The notes beneath the pieces were generated by a model. It saw nothing but the letters and a program-made list of their open reading frames with translations, had not been told where the DNA came from and made no database searches. From contig NZ_RAQC01000001.1 in the NCBI RefSeq assembly GCF_003610405.1, forward strand, positions 1,860,001 to 1,924,000: a stretch of DNA of 64,000 nucleotides, read 5' to 3'. The translations under genes were made by a program, and so were the position numbers. Numbering within the stretch: position 1 is the stretch's first letter; every line of letters starts with the position of its first letter. Positions 1 through 7,940 of this stretch are shown here, one piece after another. This DNA comes from Microbacterium sp. AG238 (lineage in GTDB: Bacteria > Actinomycetota > Actinomycetes > Actinomycetales > Microbacteriaceae).

Positions 1-1214
1 CCGCGGAGGGCGCCGGCCACGAACTGCTCGCGGCCCCCGGCAACGCCGGCATCGCCCGCGATGCCCAGATCATCGCGGGTCTCGATCAGAACGACCCGGT
101 CGCGGTGACCGAGTTCGCGGGCAGCGCGAACGTCGACCTCGTCGTCGTCGGCCCCGAGGCGCCGCTCATCGCCGGCGTCGCCGACGCGCTGCGCGAGCGC
201 GGCATCCCGGTCTTCGGCCCCGGCAAGGTCGCTGCCCAGCTCGAAGGGTCGAAGGCCTTCGCCAAGCGGGTCATGGACGAGGCCGGAGTGCCGACCGGTC
301 GCGCGGTTCGGGCACGCAGCCGAGCCGAGGTCGAGTCCGCGCTCGACGAGCTCGGCGCACCCCACGTGGTCAAGGCCGACGGCCTGGCAGCCGGTAAGGG
401 CGTCATCGTCACCGACGACCGCGAGGCAGCGCTCGCCCACGCCGACACGTATCTGCCCGGCGGCCCGGTGCTGATCGAGGAGTTCCTCGCCGGCCCCGAG
501 GTCTCGCTCTTCTTCGTCTCGGACGGCGACACCGTGCGCGCCCTCAGCCCCGCGCAGGACTACAAGCGCGCCTACGACGGCGACGCCGGCCCGAACACCG
601 GCGGCATGGGCGCCTACTCGCCGCTGCCGTGGCTCGCCGACCGGTTCGGCAGCGAGGCGGAGTTCGTCGCCGAGGTCACGCGCGACGTGGCCGAGCCCGT
701 CATCCGCCACCTCGACGCCGAGGGCACCCCCTTCATCGGCCTCCTCTACGCGGGCCTCATCCTCACCGACGCGGGAATCAAGGTCATCGAGTTCAACGCG
801 CGCTTCGGCGACCCCGAGACGCAGGTCGTGCTCGCCCGGCTGACGTCATCGCTGTCGGAGCTGCTGATGGCCGCCGCGAGCGGTCGACTCGAGTCCGAGC
901 CTGACCCGACGTTCTCGACCGACACCGCCGTCACCGTCGTGCTCGCGAGCGAGGGCTACCCCGAGCAGCCCGTCACCGGGCGGCCTCTCGCGGGGCTCGA
1001 CGCCGCAGCATCCGTCGAGGGCGTGCACCTCGCTCACGCTGCGACCGCCGAGACGATCGACGGGCTCGTCGCCACCGGCGGGCGGGTGCTGAACGTCGTC
1101 GCGGTCGGCACCGACTTCGCCGAGGCCCGAGACCGCGCCTACCGCGCACTGTCCGAGATCACGCTCGAGGGCTCGCACCACCGCACCGACATCGCCGCCC
1201 GCGTCGCGGACTAG
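1..1214 (+). CDS. purD: Phosphoribosylamine-glycine ligase (GAR synthetase), 5' end outside window
   Basis: Makes glycinamide ribonucleotide from phosphoribosylamine, glycine and ATP, the second step of purine synthesis, in the cytosol. The frame is open from base 3. The first visible residues include APGNAGIA, the conserved stretch that follows the N-terminal GREHA motif, so about 25 residues lie outside the window. An ATP-grasp fold is visible: KADGLAAGKGV (nucleotide site) and the family signature RFGDPETQ late in the protein. About 403 residues are visible, against roughly 420-430 for the whole family member. The ATG at 105 is internal and not the true start. The gene ends 20 nt before hairpin element A and converges on the MFS gene. 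Confidence 0.97.
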   Translation, partial: AEGAGHELLAAPGNAGIARDAQIIAGLDQNDPVAVTEFAGSANVDLVVVGPEAPLIAGVADALRERGIPVFGPGKVAAQLEGSKAFAKRVMDEAGVPTGRAVRARSRAEVESALDELGAPHVVKADGLAAGKGVIVTDDREAALAHADTYLPGGPVLIEEFLAGPEVSLFFVSDGDTVRALSPAQDYKRAYDGDAGPNTGGMGAYSPLPWLADRFGSEAEFVAEVTRDVAEPVIRHLDAEGTPFIGLLYAGLILTDAGIKVIEFNARFGDPETQVVLARLTSSLSELLMAAASGRLESEPDPTFSTDTAVTVVLASEGYPEQPVTGRPLAGLDAAASVEGVHLAHAATAETIDGLVATGGRVLNVVAVGTDFAEARDRAYRALSEITLEGSHHRTDIAARVAD

Positions 1215-1234
1215 CCCGCAGCGGGGCGCGGCCC

Positions 1235-1318
1235 GCCGCAACTCCTCGATTTCGGGCCGTCTCCAGCCTGACGTCGGCTGCGACGTCCGAGCTGGACGTG
1301 TTCTTGAGGAGTTACGGC
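1235..1318. repeat. Intergenic hairpin element A
   Basis: 84-nt imperfect palindrome between the convergent ends of purD and the MFS gene. Outer arms are GCCGCAACTCCTC (1235-1247) and GAGGAGTTACGGC (1306-1318), matching at 12 of 13 positions. Further in, CCAGC pairs with GCTGG, and the centre is ACGTCG-GCTG-CGACGT. No T-tract follows on either side, so this is not a standard intrinsic terminator. It is one of eight such elements in the window (A-H). Confidence 0.8.
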
Positions 1319-1337
1319 AGGCCGCGGGTCAACCAGC

Positions 1338-2831
1338 TCAGCGCTGCGCGAGGTGCGCGGGACGCTTCAGGAAGATCACGACGATCACGGCGACCCCGAT
1401 GACGACGGCCGGCAGCACCATCGCCTGAGCCATCGCGGCCGAGAACCCCTCGGCGATCGCGGGAGGCATCGAGCCGCCGCCACCGCCGAAGTCGCCGCCC
1501 GCGGCATCCCCGGCACCGGGGAGGTTCGCGGTGAGCCGCGACTGCATGTACGCCGCGATCGCCGCCGAGCCGATGACCGAGCCGACCGTCCGGGTCGTGT
1601 TGTAGATGCCCGAGCCGGCGCCGGCCTGGCGCGGCGGCAGGTTGCGGGTCGCCGTCGTGGCGAGGGGTCCCCACATGCCGGCGTTGGCGACACCGATGAT
1701 GGCGGCGGGGATGAGGAGCAGCAGCACCGGCGCCTCGGTGTTCATCAGCAGCGCGTAGCCGACCAGGCCCACCACCATCAGCATCAGACCGGGGACGAGC
1801 AGCAGACGCGGGTCGACCCGATCGAGGATGCGGCCGGCCAGCGGCGCGAGCGCACCCGAGAGGATCGCCATCGGCACCAGCAGCAGCGCCGACTGCGTCG
1901 GCGTGAGGCCGCGCGCGAGCTGCGTGAAGAAGGCCATCGGCAGAGCCATGCTCGTCACGGTGAACCCGACGGCCGCGATCGCGATGTTGGAGATCGCGAA
2001 GTTGCGGTCGCGGAAGAGCTCGAGCGGCACGAGCGGCTCGCTCTTGGTGCGTCCCTGCGTCCAGACGAAGACCGCCATGACGACCACACCTGCGGCGATC
2101 ATCGCCCAGATGCCGGCGGCCCAGTCATAGTGCTCGCCCTCCTGCAGGCCGAAGACGATGAGGAAGAGTCCGATCGCGCTCAGCACGACGCCCACGACAT
2201 CGAAGCGGTGGGGGTGCGTCTCGAGCTGGGGCACGAGGCGCCACGCCAGCACGAACGCCACGACGCCGACGGGGATGTTGACGAAGAAGATCCACTCCCA
2301 ACCGAAACCGTCGACGAGCAGCCCGCCCGCGAGGGGGCCGACGAGGGTGGCGACACCGGCGGTGGCGCCCCACAGGCCCATGGCGGCGCCTCGGCGTTCG
2401 GCGGGGAAGGTGCGGGTGATGACAGCCATCGTCTGCGGAGTCATGAGGGCTGCGCCGAGACCCTGCACGGCGCGGGCGACGATGAGAACGGCGAGGGAGC
2501 CCGACAGCCCGCAAGCGAGGGAGGCGACCGTGAAGATCGCGAGCCCGATCAGGTAGATGTTCTTCGGCCCGAACCGGTCGCCGAGACGGCCCGTGACCAG
2601 CAGCGGCACGGCGTACGCGAGCAGGTACGACGACGTGACCCACACGACGTTGTCGAGGTTGCCCGTCGACGGGTCGAGCGCGGCCTTGATCGCAGGATTC
2701 GCGACCGAGACGATCGTCGTGTCGACGAGGATCATGAAGAATCCGATGACCATCGCCCACAGGGCGGGCCACGGGTTGACGGCGGATGGGGCGCCTCCGG
2801 GGGCGCGGACGGTGTCGGTCTTCTCGCTCAT
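1338..2831 (-). CDS. MFS multidrug exporter, DHA2 (EmrB/QacA) type
   Basis: Predicted 497-residue, 14-helix drug/proton antiporter of the plasma membrane. The first helix carries ILVDTTIVSVANPAI, typical of the DHA2 branch. GRLGDRFGPKNIYL is MFS motif A between helices 2 and 3, and GPLAGGLLVDGFGWEWIFF is the antiporter-type motif C region. I chose the ATG at 2831 because it overlaps the PadR stop codon as ATGA, which implies translational coupling; the frame stays open upstream but only inside padR. Substrate cannot be told from sequence. It is probably induced when the coupled PadR repressor is released. Confidence 0.93.
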   Translation of the reverse strand: MSEKTDTVRAPGGAPSAVNPWPALWAMVIGFFMILVDTTIVSVANPAIKAALDPSTGNLDNVVWVTSSYLLAYAVPLLVTGRLGDRFGPKNIYLIGLAIFTVASLACGLSGSLAVLIVARAVQGLGAALMTPQTMAVITRTFPAERRGAAMGLWGATAGVATLVGPLAGGLLVDGFGWEWIFFVNIPVGVVAFVLAWRLVPQLETHPHRFDVVGVVLSAIGLFLIVFGLQEGEHYDWAAGIWAMIAAGVVVMAVFVWTQGRTKSEPLVPLELFRDRNFAISNIAIAAVGFTVTSMALPMAFFTQLARGLTPTQSALLLVPMAILSGALAPLAGRILDRVDPRLLLVPGLMLMVVGLVGYALLMNTEAPVLLLLIPAAIIGVANAGMWGPLATTATRNLPPRQAGAGSGIYNTTRTVGSVIGSAAIAAYMQSRLTANLPGAGDAAGGDFGGGGGSMPPAIAEGFSAAMAQAMVLPAVVIGVAVIVVIFLKRPAHLAQR

Positions 2832-3451
2832 GCGCGTGCGGCTTCTCTCTGTGCCAGATAGCGGTCGGTCGGTGCGAGGTCGGTGACCCCCCACACGGTG
2901 TCGGGGCGACGGATGTACTCGACCGCTTCGTCGAGCCAGGCGACATCCGCCGACAGCAGAGCCGTCTCGCGATGCACCTCGATCCAGAACTGGGGGTAGG
3001 AGCCGCGTTCGATCGCGTGGTCGCGCGCCTGGCGGTGCGCGTCGAGGGATGCCGCCAGGGCGTCGCGTCGCTCGCTGAGGAGCGCCACCACTTCGGCGCG
3101 GTCGAGGTTGTGCGACTCGGCCAGCGCGACGCGGAAACGCTCGGGGCGGTCGATGGCGGGGAGCTCGCGCCGCACCCACGCGATCAGCATGTCGGCGCCG
3201 GCCCCCGTCAGCGTGTACGTCGTCCGCTCCGGACGGTTGCCGTCACGATCGGTGCCGACCTCGGCGATGAGTCCCTGCCGCTCGAGACGCGCGACCGTGT
3301 GATAGATCGTGCCGTGCGTCAGGGCGACGAGGCGGTCGGCCTTGCGCTCGCGCAACAGACGGACCATCTCGTAGGCGTGCATGTCGTCCTCGTGCAGCAG
3401 CGCGAGCAGCATCAGCCCCAGCGGGGTGAGTCGGTCGACGGCATCCGGCAT
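2828..3451 (-). CDS. PadR-family transcriptional repressor
   Basis: 207-residue PadR regulator. The N-terminal winged helix (about residues 8-85) contains ALLHEDDMHAYEMVRLL and TIYHTVARLERQGLI, both characteristic of PadR, followed by a helical dimerisation region. It overlaps the downstream MFS gene by 4 nt, so the two form one transcript. A perfect-arm palindrome lies 17 nt upstream of its start codon and probably mediates autoregulation. Known PadR-transporter pairs respond to phenolics or drugs; the ligand here is unknown. Confidence 0.93.
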   Translation of the reverse strand: MPDAVDRLTPLGLMLLALLHEDDMHAYEMVRLLRERKADRLVALTHGTIYHTVARLERQGLIAEVGTDRDGNRPERTTYTLTGAGADMLIAWVRRELPAIDRPERFRVALAESHNLDRAEVVALLSERRDALAASLDAHRQARDHAIERGSYPQFWIEVHRETALLSADVAWLDEAVEYIRRPDTVWGVTDLAPTDRYLAQREAARA

Positions 3452-3467
3452 GGCACCCCCCTCTCAC

Positions 3468-3485
3468 ATAGTCCATGTGGACTAT
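3468..3485. promoter_or_regulatory. Predicted PadR operator
   Basis: ATAGTCC-ATGT-GGACTAT, a 7-bp perfect inverted repeat with a 4-bp spacer, 17 nt upstream of the padR start and 54 nt upstream of purC. Its placement upstream of a PadR gene suggests autoregulation; binding is inferred. Confidence 0.75.
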
Positions 3486-3526
3486 ACGCCTTTTTTCACG
3501 GGTGATCGCAACCGGTCCCGCTCCGG

Positions 3527-3532
3527 GATAAT
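3527..3532 (+). promoter_or_regulatory. -10 element of purC (leaderless)
   Basis: GATAAT, followed by exactly 6 nt and then the purC GTG. This spacing puts the transcription start at or next to the start codon, so the mRNA is probably leaderless. It supports the GTG at 3539 as the start. Confidence 0.7.
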
Positions 3533-3538
3533 GGCCGG

Positions 3539-4417
3539 GTGAGCGCCCTCGATCTGCCCGGCTGGAAGCACGTGTACTCCGGCAAGGTCCGCGACCTGTA
3601 CCGCCCGGACGACGGAGCGCACGATCGGATGCTGGTCGTCGCCAGCGACCGCGTGAGCGCGTTCGACCAGGTGCTCGATCCCGGCATCCCCGGCAAGGGC
3701 GAGCTGCTCACTCGACTGAGCCTGTGGTGGTTCGCCCAGCTCGCCGGCCGTGACGGCGGCCGGCCGATCCCCAACCATGTGCTCGGGCTTCAGCCCCCGG
3801 CAGCCGTTGCGGCCCGCGCCATGATCGTTCGCGAACTCGACATGCAGCCGATCGAGTGCATCGTGCGCGGGTACCTGACCGGCACGGGCTGGGCCGAGTA
3901 CTCCGAGAACGGCACGGTGTGCGGCATCCCGCTCCCCGACGGCCTGCAGAACGGTGACCGCCTGCCCGAGCCGATCTACACGCCGGCCTACAAGGCGCCC
4001 CTCGGCGAGCACGATGAGAACATCTCGTTCGAGCGCACCGAAGAGCTCGTCGGCGCCGAGACCGCCGCCGCGCTGCGTGACGCGTCGCTCGAGATCTACC
4101 GACGAGCCGCCGCTCTCGCCGAGAGCAAGGGGCTCATCCTCGCCGACACCAAGTTCGAGTTCGGCCTCGACGCCGACGGCGTGCTGACCCTCGCCGACGA
4201 GGTGCTCACGAGCGACTCGTCGCGCTACTGGGATGCCGAGGCCTGGCGCACCGGCACGACGCCCGCCGAGCGCATGGCGAGCTACGACAAGCAGATCGTG
4301 CGCGACTGGCTGGGCGCCAATTGGGACAAGACCGGCACTCCCCCGGCGCTGCCTGCCGAGATCGTCGAGCGCACCGCGGCGAAGTACCGCGAGCTGCTCG
4401 AGACGCTCGCCGGCTGA
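3539..4417 (+). CDS. purC: Phosphoribosylaminoimidazole-succinocarboxamide synthase
   Basis: Joins CAIR and aspartate with ATP to give SAICAR in purine synthesis. 292 residues, the usual length for the longer actinobacterial form. Visible signatures are YSGKVRDLY (N-terminal nucleotide loop), YKAPLGEHDENISFE and LADTKFEFGLD. The start is GTG, placed by a leaderless-type -10 box directly upstream. In many relatives purC follows purD closely; here a PadR/MFS pair on the other strand sits between them, and purC has its own promoter. Confidence 0.97.
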   Translation: MSALDLPGWKHVYSGKVRDLYRPDDGAHDRMLVVASDRVSAFDQVLDPGIPGKGELLTRLSLWWFAQLAGRDGGRPIPNHVLGLQPPAAVAARAMIVRELDMQPIECIVRGYLTGTGWAEYSENGTVCGIPLPDGLQNGDRLPEPIYTPAYKAPLGEHDENISFERTEELVGAETAAALRDASLEIYRRAAALAESKGLILADTKFEFGLDADGVLTLADEVLTSDSSRYWDAEAWRTGTTPAERMASYDKQIVRDWLGANWDKTGTPPALPAEIVERTAAKYRELLETLAG

Positions 4418-4493
4418 CCCCGCGACGCGTCGGGACGACCGGTTGCCCGCGCGTTCTGCGGAGCGCCGACCGGGCGTCCAGGGATCTCACAGG

Positions 4494-4499
4494 TAGGGT
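4494..4499 (+). promoter_or_regulatory. -10 element and leader of the uracil/xanthine permease gene
   Basis: TAGGGT about 50 nt before the ATG at 4551, giving a short leader. GAGGAG at 4541-4546, 4 nt before the ATG, is a strong ribosome binding site. I see no attenuator or known riboswitch in the leader. Confidence 0.5.
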
Positions 4500-4550
4500 A
4501 GGGCCGCTCTCGCGCTCCATCCCGAATCCCTCATCCTTCCGAGGAGTCCC

Positions 4551-5891
4551 ATGCCCATCTGGTCCCTCCACGGCGACGGTCGCACCGTCGCGCGCGGCGC
4601 CGTCGTCAAGCCCGGCGAGCGCCTGAACTGGCCCGGCACGATCGCCATCGGCGCGCAGCACGTCGTCGCGATGTTCGGTGCGACGTTCCTCGTGCCGATC
4701 ATCACCGGCTTCCCCGTGTCGACGACCCTGCTCTTCTCCGGTCTCGGCACCCTCGTCTTCCTGCTGATCACGCGCAACAAGCTGCCCAGCTACCTGGGCT
4801 CGTCGTTCGCCTTCATCGCGCCCATCACGGCGCTCAACGGCGGGAACCGCCTCGAGACCGGCGAGCAGATCACGCAGGCGCTCCTCGGCGTCGTCGTCGC
4901 GGGCCTCCTGCTCGCGGCGGTCGGCTTCATCGTGCAGGCCTTCGGCACGGGCTGGATCGAGAAGCTCATGCCGCCCGTGGTCGCCGGCGCGATCGTCGCG
5001 CTGATCGGCTTCAACCTCGCGCCCGCGGCGTGGAACAACTTCCAGATCCAGCCAGAGATCGCCACGGCCACCCTGTGCGCCGTCATCCTGTTCAGCGTGC
5101 TGTTCCGCGGTTTCCTCGGCCGGATCTCGATCTTCCTCGGCGTGATCGTCGGCTACATCGTGGCCGCCGTCACCGGTCAGGTGAAGTTCGAGGCCGTCGA
5201 GGCCGCCGACTGGTTCGGCCTTCCCGACTTCCACCTCGTGGCCATCGGGGATGCCGCGGCCTGGTCGATCGTGCCGATGTTCCTGCCGGTCGTGCTCGTC
5301 CTGATCGCCGAGAACGTCGGCCACGTGCGCGGTGTCGCCACCATGACCGACGACCCGTCGATCAACAAGCACACCGGCCGCGCGCTCATCGCCGACGGCG
5401 TCGCGACGACCCTCGCCGGCGGCTTCGGCGGCTCGGGCACCACGACCTACGGCGAGAACATCGGCGTCATGGCCGCGACCCGCGTGTACTCCACGGCCGC
5501 GTACTGGGTGGCGGGCATCGTCGCGATCCTGCTCGCGTTCTCGCCCAAGGTCGGGGCCGTGTTCAACACGATCCCGGCGGGAGTGCTCGGCGGCGTCACC
5601 ACCGCCCTCTACGGCCTCATCGGCGTGATCGGCATCAAGATCTGGGTCGACAACCGCGTCGACTTCTCCCGCCCCGTCAACCAATACACCGTCGCGGTGT
5701 CGTTCGTCATCGCGATCGCCGGCTTCGCGATGAACCTCGGCTCGCTGCAGTTCGGCGCGATCGTGCTCGGCACCATCGCCGCCCTCGTCATCTACCACGC
5801 GGGCAACGCGATCGCGCGCTGGCGCAAGACCGGCGCCGACGACGGTGGCCCCATCCCCGCGGTGGGCCCCCTGGGCGGCGACCCCCAGTAA
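4551..5891 (+). CDS. Uracil/xanthine permease, NCS2 family
   Basis: 446-residue nucleobase/proton symporter of the NCS2 (UraA/PbuX) family, about 14 membrane segments. Helix 1 holds the conserved QH motif (IGAQHVVAMFGATFLVPI). The substrate-site region around helix 8 reads LVLIAENVGHVRGVA, and GTTTYGENIGVMAATRVYS matches the helix 10 region. UraA-like proteins take up uracil while others take xanthine; the pur genes on either side do not settle this. A good RBS (GAGGAG, 4 nt) supports the ATG. Hairpin element B begins 6 nt after the stop codon. Confidence 0.93.
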   Translation: MPIWSLHGDGRTVARGAVVKPGERLNWPGTIAIGAQHVVAMFGATFLVPIITGFPVSTTLLFSGLGTLVFLLITRNKLPSYLGSSFAFIAPITALNGGNRLETGEQITQALLGVVVAGLLLAAVGFIVQAFGTGWIEKLMPPVVAGAIVALIGFNLAPAAWNNFQIQPEIATATLCAVILFSVLFRGFLGRISIFLGVIVGYIVAAVTGQVKFEAVEAADWFGLPDFHLVAIGDAAAWSIVPMFLPVVLVLIAENVGHVRGVATMTDDPSINKHTGRALIADGVATTLAGGFGGSGTTTYGENIGVMAATRVYSTAAYWVAGIVAILLAFSPKVGAVFNTIPAGVLGGVTTALYGLIGVIGIKIWVDNRVDFSRPVNQYTVAVSFVIAIAGFAMNLGSLQFGAIVLGTIAALVIYHAGNAIARWRKTGADDGGPIPAVGPLGGDPQ

Positions 5892-5896
5892 TCCGT

Positions 5897-5965
5897 AACG
5901 CCGAGTGCGCGGCATCCCGTCGACTGTCCGACTTTCAGACGCGAGGATGTCGTGCACTCGGCGTT
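5897..5965. repeat. Intergenic hairpin element B
   Basis: 69-nt element between the permease and VOC genes. The 12-bp outer arms are perfect: AACGCCGAGTGC (5897-5908) and GCACTCGGCGTT (5954-5965). The interior continues pairing imperfectly (GCATCC near one arm against GGATGTC near the other, then GAC..GTC). There is no T-tract. It starts 6 nt after the upstream stop codon. Confidence 0.8.
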
Positions 5966-6025
5966 GTGTCGTGCATTCGCGGCCACGCGGCGGGGGGAAT
6001 GACATTGGGGGGGCGGGGGTTGTGT

Positions 6026-6907
6026 ATGCGTATGAATGAGAAGCTCGCAGATGCCACGACGATGGGCGCCGTCACCCTGCTGGTCGGCGACCTCGACGGC
6101 ATGACGCGCTACTACCGTGACGTCGTGACCCTGCAGGTCCTCGCCGCCGACGGCGACACCGTCACGCTCGGGCGCGCCCGCCGGCCGGTCGTGATCCTGC
6201 GCCACGAGCCCGCGCTCCGCCACGCGGCCGCCGGATCGGCGGGCCTCTTCCACACCGCCATCCTCTTCGAGACGCAGTCGGCCCTCGCCGCGGCGCTCTA
6301 CAGCGTCGCCCGACACGCCCCGACGACCTTCACCGGCAGCGCCGACCACCTCGTCAGCCAGGCGTTCTACTTCACCGACCCCGAGGGCAACGGCATCGAG
6401 CTCTACTGGGACCGCGATCGCAGCACCTGGTCGTGGACCCATGGGCAGGTCGAGATGGACACGCTCTACCTCGACCCCAACGCCTTCCTGCGCGAGCACC
6501 TCGACCCCGCGGCGCTCGACGGCGCGGGCAGCGCCGGCTCCGCACCGTCCGATCCTGCCCGCGTCGGGCACGTGCACCTCTCCGTCGGCGACGTGGCGAC
6601 GGCCCGGGCGTTCTACATCGGCGCCCTCGGCTTCGACACGACCGCGGCGCTCGGCGATCAGGCCCTCTTCGTCAGCGCCGGCGGCTACCACCACCACATG
6701 GCGATGAATGTCTGGAACTCTCGGGGCGCAGGGCCCCGCATGCCGGCGCTCGGCCTCGGCCGCGTCGATCTCGCCCTGCCGACGCCCGACGACCTCGGCG
6801 CTCTCGCCGAACGCCTCCGCCACCACGGCGTCGCCGTTCGCGACGACGGCCGAACGGTCGCGTTCGACGACCCGTGGAACAACACGCTCCACGCCGCCGT
6901 AGCCTGA
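6026..6907 (+). CDS. Two-domain VOC (glyoxalase/extradiol dioxygenase-like) protein
   Basis: 293 residues made of two vicinal-oxygen-chelate modules (about residues 12-135 and 170-290) separated by a linker containing HLDPAALDGAG. The layout resembles CatE-type catechol 2,3-dioxygenases and ring-opening VOC enzymes: GLFHTAILF and NGIELYWDRD in the first module, GHVHLSVGDVATARAFY and GGYHHHMAMNVW in the second supply likely metal ligands (His, Glu). The reaction is not assignable. ATG 6026 or 6032 are both possible; upstream is a G-rich stretch that may act as RBS. It converges on cebR with 12 nt between stops. Confidence 0.88.
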   Translation: MRMNEKLADATTMGAVTLLVGDLDGMTRYYRDVVTLQVLAADGDTVTLGRARRPVVILRHEPALRHAAAGSAGLFHTAILFETQSALAAALYSVARHAPTTFTGSADHLVSQAFYFTDPEGNGIELYWDRDRSTWSWTHGQVEMDTLYLDPNAFLREHLDPAALDGAGSAGSAPSDPARVGHVHLSVGDVATARAFYIGALGFDTTAALGDQALFVSAGGYHHHMAMNVWNSRGAGPRMPALGLGRVDLALPTPDDLGALAERLRHHGVAVRDDGRTVAFDDPWNNTLHAAVA

Positions 6908-6919
6908 GCGCAGCGCGCG

Positions 6920-7933
6920 TCAGGCCGAGCCGCGGACGATGAGCTCCGTGTCGAGGATCGTCACTTCGGGCGGCGACATCCCCGCGAGCCGGGCGAGCAG
7001 GACATCGGCCATGCACTCGCCCTGCGTGAACGAGGGCTGCCGCATCGTCGTCAGCTGCGGCTCGGTGGTCAGCGCTACCGGCGAATCGTCGAAGCCCATG
7101 ACAGCGACCTCGTCGGGGATGCGGATGCCCTCGGCCGCGAGCACCTGCATGGCGCCGCGCGCCATGAGATCGCTCGCGACGAAGAGCCCGTCCAGCGGCT
7201 CGCCCGCCGCGAGGATGGCACGCATCGCCGCGGCGCCGGACTCGGTCGTGAAGTCGCCCTGCACGACGGGAGCGGGCGTGAGGCCCGACTCGGCAAGGGC
7301 GACACGGTACCCCTCGGCGCGGTCGACGCCAGCGGGCATCGACGGCGGACCGGTGATGGCGCCGATGTGACGGCAGCCCCGCCCGATGAGGTAGGCGGTG
7401 GCGTCGCGTGCGCCGGCGACGTTGTCGACGTCGATGTAGTAGTCGCCCCCACGGGACCGCACCGGGCGGCCGCCGTAGACGACGGGGACCGCGGCGGCGA
7501 TGCGTTCGATGAAGGTGTCGCTCGTGTGGTGAGACACGATGATCGCACCGTCGACGGCGCCGCTGCGCACGTACTGGGCGGTCTTGTCGCCGGGGTCGGC
7601 GCTGGCCATGATCAGGTTCAGCACATAGTCGCTGCGGCTGATGCGCGAGTTGATGCCCGACACGACCGAAGCGAAGAAGGGGTCGCCGAACACCCGGTTG
7701 GTGTCTTCGGGCACGACGAGCGCGATCGCCAGCGTCGATCGGCTGGCGAGCGAACGCGCCGCACGGTTGGGGACGTAATTGAGCTCGGCTATCGCGCGTC
7801 GCACCGACTCGAGAGCGGCGGGGCTGACGGCGGTCGAGCCGTTGACGACGCGCGAGACGGTGGAGCGCGACACACCGGCGACGGCCGCGACCTCTTCGAT
7901 GGTCGCGGCCGTCCGGGTCTGATCGGAGATCAC
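6920..7933 (-). CDS. cebR: LacI-family repressor of the cello-oligosaccharide operon (CebR-like)
   Basis: 337 residues. The N-terminal LacI helix-turn-helix is TIEEVAAVAGVSRSTVSRVV (about residues 9-28) with the hinge helix ending NRAARSLASRS, followed by a periplasmic-binding-protein-like sensor domain. The GTG at 7933 places the HTH at the usual position; an upstream ATG would add about 20 unusual residues. It is the last gene of cebEFG-bglC-cebR. Streptomyces CebR binds the 14-bp palindrome TGGGAGCGCTCCCA and releases with cellobiose; three near-matches stand before cebE here, so assignment as CebR is inferred from genes plus operators. Confidence 0.9.
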   Translation of the reverse strand: MISDQTRTAATIEEVAAVAGVSRSTVSRVVNGSTAVSPAALESVRRAIAELNYVPNRAARSLASRSTLAIALVVPEDTNRVFGDPFFASVVSGINSRISRSDYVLNLIMASADPGDKTAQYVRSGAVDGAIIVSHHTSDTFIERIAAAVPVVYGGRPVRSRGGDYYIDVDNVAGARDATAYLIGRGCRHIGAITGPPSMPAGVDRAEGYRVALAESGLTPAPVVQGDFTTESGAAAMRAILAAGEPLDGLFVASDLMARGAMQVLAAEGIRIPDEVAVMGFDDSPVALTTEPQLTTMRQPSFTQGECMADVLLARLAGMSPPEVTILDTELIVRGSA

Positions 7934-7940
7934 AGGTGGG

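Noticed and set aside
4206..6005. 599-codon minus-strand frame opposite the uracil/xanthine permease
   Set aside because: Asp/Arg/Glu-rich low-complexity translation typical of an antisense GC shadow; the permease frame has clear helices.
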